This document shows positions 17,781 to 21,356 of a DNA stretch of 21,356 nt, in pieces; positions within the stretch are counted from its first letter, which is position 1; every line of letters begins with the position of its first letter. The stretch is from a virus: IMG/VR virus record IMGVR_UViG_3300021964_000662, positions 1 to 21,356 of that record. One strand, 5' to 3'. Made by a program: the position numbers and the translations under genes. The notes under the pieces are model-generated. The model saw only the letters and a list, made by a program, of their open reading frames with translations, did no database searches and was not told the DNA's origin.

Positions 17781-20323
17781 ACGAAAAAGTCCTCTAGTGT
17801 TGCTTCTTGTTCCGCCTTCCAGCCAATTGCAGCCAGAATGAAACGAAGGGGTTCGAGAAATGTCTTCTCAAATTGTTTATTATAGTCAATATATTTATCC
17901 AACCTCAGCTCCTGCGGCAGATAGTCTGGAAATGTGATTACATTCTCCTTAATGTAATTCGGTAGTCTCAGATAACAAAACTTGATCTTATCTCCATCCT
18001 GAATCAATTGATACTTCTTCTCCAGTCCCATATTCTTGATGTGATGGTTATATGTCAGAGCACCCCGAACATGGATAGGAGTTCCTTTCTGATAGATATC
18101 TTTACGTTCAGAATCTACCCATTTGGTGAGGTTCGAGACACCCCTCGGAAACGAAACGTCTTCTGGCGATAGCGACATAAACTCAGCCTTGAAGTCTGCA
18201 ATCTCTTTCTGAGTTTCTTCTTCTGTCGATGATATGATGACCCTGAATAGTTTCTTCAGAGCATCTCGACAGACAGTTGGAGTAGACGACTTGATTGCCT
18301 CAATACCCATAATCTTTAACTTCGGTTCAGCATACTGAACACCCTCACTGTTATGCACATTGAGAATGTATCTCTTCTTTGCAGTCCAGATACCACGATC
18401 GGCAATCACCTCTCGCTTCATCACCATCTTGTTCTCGTATGCATTCATTCGCCTGGCCAGCTCGTCATAGCCATTTGCAATGATAGGCTCGAACTTATCT
18501 CTACAAACACTATCTAGGAACTTGACAGGATTATTAGGATTAAATTTATCAACTAGTTTATTAGTCTTAATATACAGGGAATCTGTATCGATGGCAACAA
18601 TGTAATCAGTATCTGTTGTACCAATCAGTTGGTTCATATATCCATTAACATACTTCTCTGCCCATCGAATAGAGAGACGACCAGACGATGTAATTGCATC
18701 TGCAATCCGAAGATCAAAGTATCTAAAGTGAATGTTACCCAATGCCCCATAAAGACTGTTCATCAGAATCTTACTAGCTTGTTGAGCATTATCAAGAGTC
18801 GCAATCTCTTTCTCTAATGCATATCTGTCATGGGGTGTACTATCAGCTGGGAGATTCTGTAGTCTCTGTTCAGCCTGCAACATCTTCTGTTTCGTCTGCT
18901 TGCGGTCGGCGTAAAGTTGATCGACGACTTCAGGTAAGAAGCCACGCTTGTCCTTTCTGAAACACTGACCAGTAGCGGCCATTGCATATTCCGTATCGTT
19001 CTGTACTGAATTGTTGAGGATTCCTTCAATTGTAACTCCTGGTACACGATGTGGCACAATAGTGTCTGGTGACATATTGTATTGCATAATCAAGTGAGGA
19101 TACAGAGAGTTCAAGTCAAATGAACAGATCCAGTCATGTCGGCCGACCATAGGATCTTTGACATGACCACCACCTAGGTCAGCTTTCTCTTGTGGAGGTC
19201 CGCGGAATGGAATTGCAATCTTTCTATCGTAAAGAACACGATAGATGTATGTATCCCAGATCGATGTTGTTCCGAATGCCTGATCATAGTTGACTCCGGC
19301 TCGATATGCCATAGTCATAGCCAATGTAATCAACCCAAGCTTGTCTTCGAGTCGGTCTACCAACTCAACGTCTTTTATGTTGTAATCAATAAACTTCTGG
19401 AAGTCGTGCTTGTACAAGGTAAACAATGATCCATGCTCTTCGTACGATAACTTACGTTCTCTGAGAACAACGTGAGCAATATGATCTAGTCGGTACGACT
19501 CCTGAGCTCCGTACGAATATCCAAACTTCTTAAACAGGTCAAGATAGTCGAGAAGCATGATACCACGAATCTGATAGTTAGCAATTGTTTTATTATTGAT
19601 TGTTAATGGTCTGGATTGTATTATTTTATGGGGTGATAGTTTATTTGTAAAATGTCCAGGGTTTCCAATATCATTGTTATCAATGACTTTAGTAATTCGA
19701 TTGACCAGGTAAACCATATCAAACAGTTTACTGTTCCAACCTGTAACAACATCTGGTGTGTTCTGACTATCGGACCACCAATCGAGAAACTTCATTAGCA
19801 GCTGAGCTTCACCATTACATTTTTGATACATGACAACATTATCTTTCATAATAGACTTACTTGTGTCGTAGTCGTACAGACCCCACACGTAGTAGATATT
19901 ATCGATATTATTCTTACAGGTAATTGAGATAACTTCTCGGTCAGCTCTCTCCGGATGAGGAAATCCATCATCAGAGGCGACCTCGATATCGATTGTAGTT
20001 ACGTTGATAATGTTCCGATCAAATTTGATTTCACCAGGCCAATGCTTCTGACGATACTGAGCAGCAAAGTCGTCGTTGCCATACAATTTGCAGTTAACAA
20101 CATCCTTCTTGTCATTTATGTATTCGATGCAATCGCTAATAGAATCAAACTCACGCGTGATGGCCTTGTTTCCATCAAGAGCTGTCCAATCTCCATTAGG
20201 ATCAGATTTGTGTATGGTGGGTCTGAAGTTTCGGTCTACTCGAGTGAAGCGCTTGCCATGATCGTCGTAGCCTCGACAGTAGATTGTGTTTCCGTATTTA
20301 TATACAGATGTATAAAATGACAT
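17777..20323 (-). CDS. 43: Family B DNA polymerase (T4 gp43-like)
   Basis: The replicative polymerase with 3'-5' proofreading, 848 aa (T4 gp43 is 898). Exonuclease motifs: ExoI VTTIDIEVAS (108-117; D112, E114), ExoII VTGWNSKLFD (193-202), ExoIII YNIKDVE (314-320). Polymerase motifs: A SFDLNSLYPH (401-410), B KILMNSLYGALGN (518-530), C AIDTDSLYI (577-585) with the catalytic DTD. The C-terminal QEATLEDFFV resembles the clamp-binding tail of gp43 from T4/RB69. The gene is intact with no intron or intein seen, and starts at ATG 20323 behind GGAG. It is followed by a stop/start overlap. Clamp, clamp loader and ssDNA-binding protein are not in the window. Confidence 0.97.
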   Translation of the reverse strand: MSFYTSVYKYGNTIYCRGYDDHGKRFTRVDRNFRPTIHKSDPNGDWTALDGNKAITREFDSISDCIEYINDKKDVVNCKLYGNDDFAAQYRQKHWPGEIKFDRNIINVTTIDIEVASDDGFPHPERADREVISITCKNNIDNIYYVWGLYDYDTSKSIMKDNVVMYQKCNGEAQLLMKFLDWWSDSQNTPDVVTGWNSKLFDMVYLVNRITKVIDNNDIGNPGHFTNKLSPHKIIQSRPLTINNKTIANYQIRGIMLLDYLDLFKKFGYSYGAQESYRLDHIAHVVLRERKLSYEEHGSLFTLYKHDFQKFIDYNIKDVELVDRLEDKLGLITLAMTMAYRAGVNYDQAFGTTSIWDTYIYRVLYDRKIAIPFRGPPQEKADLGGGHVKDPMVGRHDWICSFDLNSLYPHLIMQYNMSPDTIVPHRVPGVTIEGILNNSVQNDTEYAMAATGQCFRKDKRGFLPEVVDQLYADRKQTKQKMLQAEQRLQNLPADSTPHDRYALEKEIATLDNAQQASKILMNSLYGALGNIHFRYFDLRIADAITSSGRLSIRWAEKYVNGYMNQLIGTTDTDYIVAIDTDSLYIKTNKLVDKFNPNNPVKFLDSVCRDKFEPIIANGYDELARRMNAYENKMVMKREVIADRGIWTAKKRYILNVHNSEGVQYAEPKLKIMGIEAIKSSTPTVCRDALKKLFRVIISSTEEETQKEIADFKAEFMSLSPEDVSFPRGVSNLTKWVDSERKDIYQKGTPIHVRGALTYNHHIKNMGLEKKYQLIQDGDKIKFCYLRLPNYIKENVITFPDYLPQELRLDKYIDYNKQFEKTFLEPLRFILAAIGWKAEQEATLEDFFV

Positions 20324-20345
20324 AGTTTCTCCATAATGATTGGGT

Positions 20346-20351
20346 ATTATA
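20346..20351 (-). promoter_or_regulatory. Candidate -10 box upstream of the polymerase gene
   Basis: On the - strand a perfect TATAAT lies 23 bases before the polymerase start, preceded directly by TG (ATGTATAAT). The -35 at 17 bases (TTCCCC) is poor and there is no T4 MotA box, so it would need an extended -10 or an activator. It falls in the last codons of the 41-aa gene. Confidence 0.35.
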
Positions 20352-20472
20352 CATCATTTTTTTCAGGTGGGGAACTCCTTTTATTGAAAATTTTATCCCA
20401 GTTTTCAGAAAACTTTTTAGGATCGACGGGACGGGGATCGCTCCCCTTCCCGCCATGCCACGTCTTAGCCAT
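20347..20472 (-). CDS. 41-aa conserved small phage protein (HGGKGS motif)
   Basis: ATG 20472 overlaps the end of the peroxiredoxin gene and the ORF ends at TAA just before the polymerase leader. The peptide starts MAKTWHGGKGSDPRPVDPKK and continues with FSENWDKIFNK. I associate the W-x-GGKGS-x-PRP then N/Y-D-x-IF pattern with a family of tiny basic proteins in T4-like phages (from memory). No function is known. The codons for GGKGSDPRP form a strong GC-rich hairpin (20427-20452). Confidence 0.75.
   Translation of the reverse strand: MAKTWHGGKGSDPRPVDPKKFSENWDKIFNKRSSPPEKNDV
20427..20452 (-). other. GC-rich hairpin inside the 41-aa gene
   Basis: On the - strand CGGGA pairs with TCCCG and GGGG with CCCC around a six-base loop (AGCGAT), with one mismatched pair between the two blocks. 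There is no U-run after it, so it is not a standard terminator. It encodes the conserved Gly-Lys-Gly-Ser-Asp-Pro-Arg segment, which may be enough to explain it. Confidence 0.5.
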
Positions 20473-21010
20473 AGACTACATCTACCTTTGCACGAAGATA
20501 TTCTAAGACTGATTCTGGTGATGATTCGCCATAAGGATCCGGATCATCTGCTGTTGCATCTGGTTCTACAAACATTTTTTCAATGACACCGTTATCTACA
20601 ACCATAGCATATCGGCGTGACCGAGTACCAAATCCAACGGCTGACATGTTGATAGCCATTCCCATTTCTTTTGTGAACTCTGCATTACCGTCAGGAATAA
20701 AATCAATCTTACCAGCACAGTCTTGCTCAAGCATCCACTTACGCATAACAAAAGTATCATTTACCGATAACACATAGATCGCATCAATCATATGAGATTT
20801 GATAACATCGTGTTGTGCTACAAAACCCGGCACTTGATATGTAGAGCAAGTGGGTGTATACGCACCCGGTAGCGCAAACACTACGACACGATTGCCCAGG
20901 AAAATATCCTTTGTTTCTACGTCTACCCATTTGAATGGATTATCCCCTCCGATAGATTCATCACGGACTCTCTTCTTGAAAGTCACGTTAGGTACTGGTC
21001 TACCTTCCAT
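20465..21010 (-). CDS. Peroxiredoxin (Prx5/AhpC-type)
   Basis: A thiol peroxidase reducing H2O2 or organic hydroperoxides. The active-site segment LPGAYTPTCSTYQVPGF (47-63) carries the PxxxTxxC motif with peroxidatic C55, and VLSVNDTFVMRKW, FGTRSRRYAMVVDNGVIEKM and PDPYGESSPESVL fit the Prx5 subgroup (181 aa, typical length). The only other cysteine is C98, so whether a resolving cysteine works within the chain is unclear; a one-Cys mechanism is possible. Peroxiredoxins are uncommon in phage genomes and would be an auxiliary metabolic gene that protects the infected cell from oxidative stress. The start ATG 21010 overlaps the preceding stop (TAATG) and lies next to AAGGG. Confidence 0.92.
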   Translation of the reverse strand: MEGRPVPNVTFKKRVRDESIGGDNPFKWVDVETKDIFLGNRVVVFALPGAYTPTCSTYQVPGFVAQHDVIKSHMIDAIYVLSVNDTFVMRKWMLEQDCAGKIDFIPDGNAEFTKEMGMAINMSAVGFGTRSRRYAMVVDNGVIEKMFVEPDATADDPDPYGESSPESVLEYLRAKVDVVYG

Positions 21011-21153
21011 TACCCTTGTCCTCTGTATGTCTTGTGTGATCTCTTCTTTGCTTTATTCATAGAAGAAGTTTTAACTGTTCCTCTACCAATAGAGGTTCCT
21101 TTCTTAAAAGATTCAGGGCGCCATGCGACGCCCATGCTAGATTTAGCAGCCAT
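21010..21153 (-). CDS. 47-aa basic protein
   Basis: The ORF is delimited by TAATG overlaps at both ends (21155-21151 and 21012-21008). The product is strongly basic, starting MAAKSSMGVAWRPESFKKGT and ending with KKRSHKTYRGQG, rich in Lys, Arg, Ser and Gly, so it may bind nucleic acid. No family recognised. The overlaps are good evidence of translation. Confidence 0.65.
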   Translation of the reverse strand: MAAKSSMGVAWRPESFKKGTSIGRGTVKTSSMNKAKKRSHKTYRGQG

Positions 21154-21356
21154 TATGCATTAATACCTTCTGAGTAGACAGTCTTACCATCAATACGTGA
21201 AGCAGTTAAAATAGATTTACGATTATCTCCATCAGCTTTATAGCTAACATGCACCCAACCAGAATCAGGGATACCTGGAGTATAGAACTCAAGAATGAGT
21301 TGATCGAAATCGAGATTATCCCGGATCCACTCTGCGAGATCCGCGTTTGGAACTCC
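21153..21356 (-). CDS. C-terminal part of an M15-type peptidase (probable endolysin)
   Basis: The frame is open to the window edge, and the last 67 residues are seen, ending in TAA 21155-21153. The segment LAEWIRDNLDFDQLILEFY followed by DSGWVHVSYKADGDNRKSIL matches the C-terminal part of phage peptidase M15 (VanX/D-Ala-D-Ala carboxypeptidase type) endolysins, with the His of GWVHVSY as a zinc ligand. These enzymes cut peptidoglycan cross-links. The N-terminal zinc residues lie outside the window. It is the most upstream gene of the leftward operon that can be seen. Confidence 0.72.
   Translation of the reverse strand, partial: GVPNADLAEWIRDNLDFDQLILEFYTPGIPDSGWVHVSYKADGDNRKSILTASRIDGKTVYSEGINA

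Noticed and set aside
20293-20302. TATAAATA late-promoter octamer on the - strand
   Set aside because: It lies inside the polymerase gene and encodes Tyr-Lys-Tyr at the conserved N-terminus; no gene starts behind it.

Overview
This window looks like part of the genome of a tailed phage related to the T4 superfamily, most probably from a marine host. The basis is a T4-type replisome (family B DNA polymerase like gp43, UvsX recombinase, gp41-type DnaB helicase), a phage nucleotide set (ThyX, MazG-like, dUTPase/dCTP-deaminase-like), very dense packing with stop/start overlaps (ATGA, TAATG), AT-rich sequence and many very small genes. The host cannot be named from the sequence. No tRNA, CRISPR array, transposase or attachment site was seen.

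Layout. Positions 1-1523 (+ strand) hold the end of an unrecognised protein, a 32-aa ORF, a lipoprotein, an 80-aa protein and a membrane-anchored coiled-coil protein, closed by a hairpin terminator. From about 1516 to the right edge almost everything is on the - strand, so it is transcribed right to left. In transcription order: the tail end of an M15-type peptidase (probable endolysin), a 47-aa basic protein, a peroxiredoxin, a 41-aa conserved small protein, DNA polymerase, a 76-aa protein, an archaeo-eukaryotic-type primase-like protein, then a 7-deazaguanine block (queE, a phosphoribosyltransferase, queD-like, folE, a possible T-fold protein and a DpdA/Tgt-like transglycosylase), several unknown proteins, the dUTPase-like gene, uvsX, the helicase, MazG-like and thyX. 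The left third (1516-5903) is a dense set of small, mostly unknown genes. Two near-identical T4-early-type promoters lie there, at 4785-4813 and 5642-5670. The only right-hand gene on the + strand is a freestanding HNH endonuclease at 15334-15708.

How it fits together. FolE, QueD and QueE are the first three steps from GTP to 7-carboxy-7-deazaguanine. A Tgt-fold protein of the kind known to insert 7-deazaguanines into phage DNA (DpdA) is in the same operon. The likely purpose is guanine modification of phage DNA against host restriction. No queC is present in the window, which leaves the final base open. A short protein resembling the N-terminal domain of the anti-restriction protein ArdC sits just behind an early promoter and may be a second, early protective layer (inference).

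Several real genes are very short: 264-362, 3207-3284, 4156-4311, 5172-5258, 5258-5359, 20347-20472, 21010-21153 and the partial gene 21153-21356. Several start codons were moved downstream on the basis of stop/start overlaps, Shine-Dalgarno sites or promoter position.
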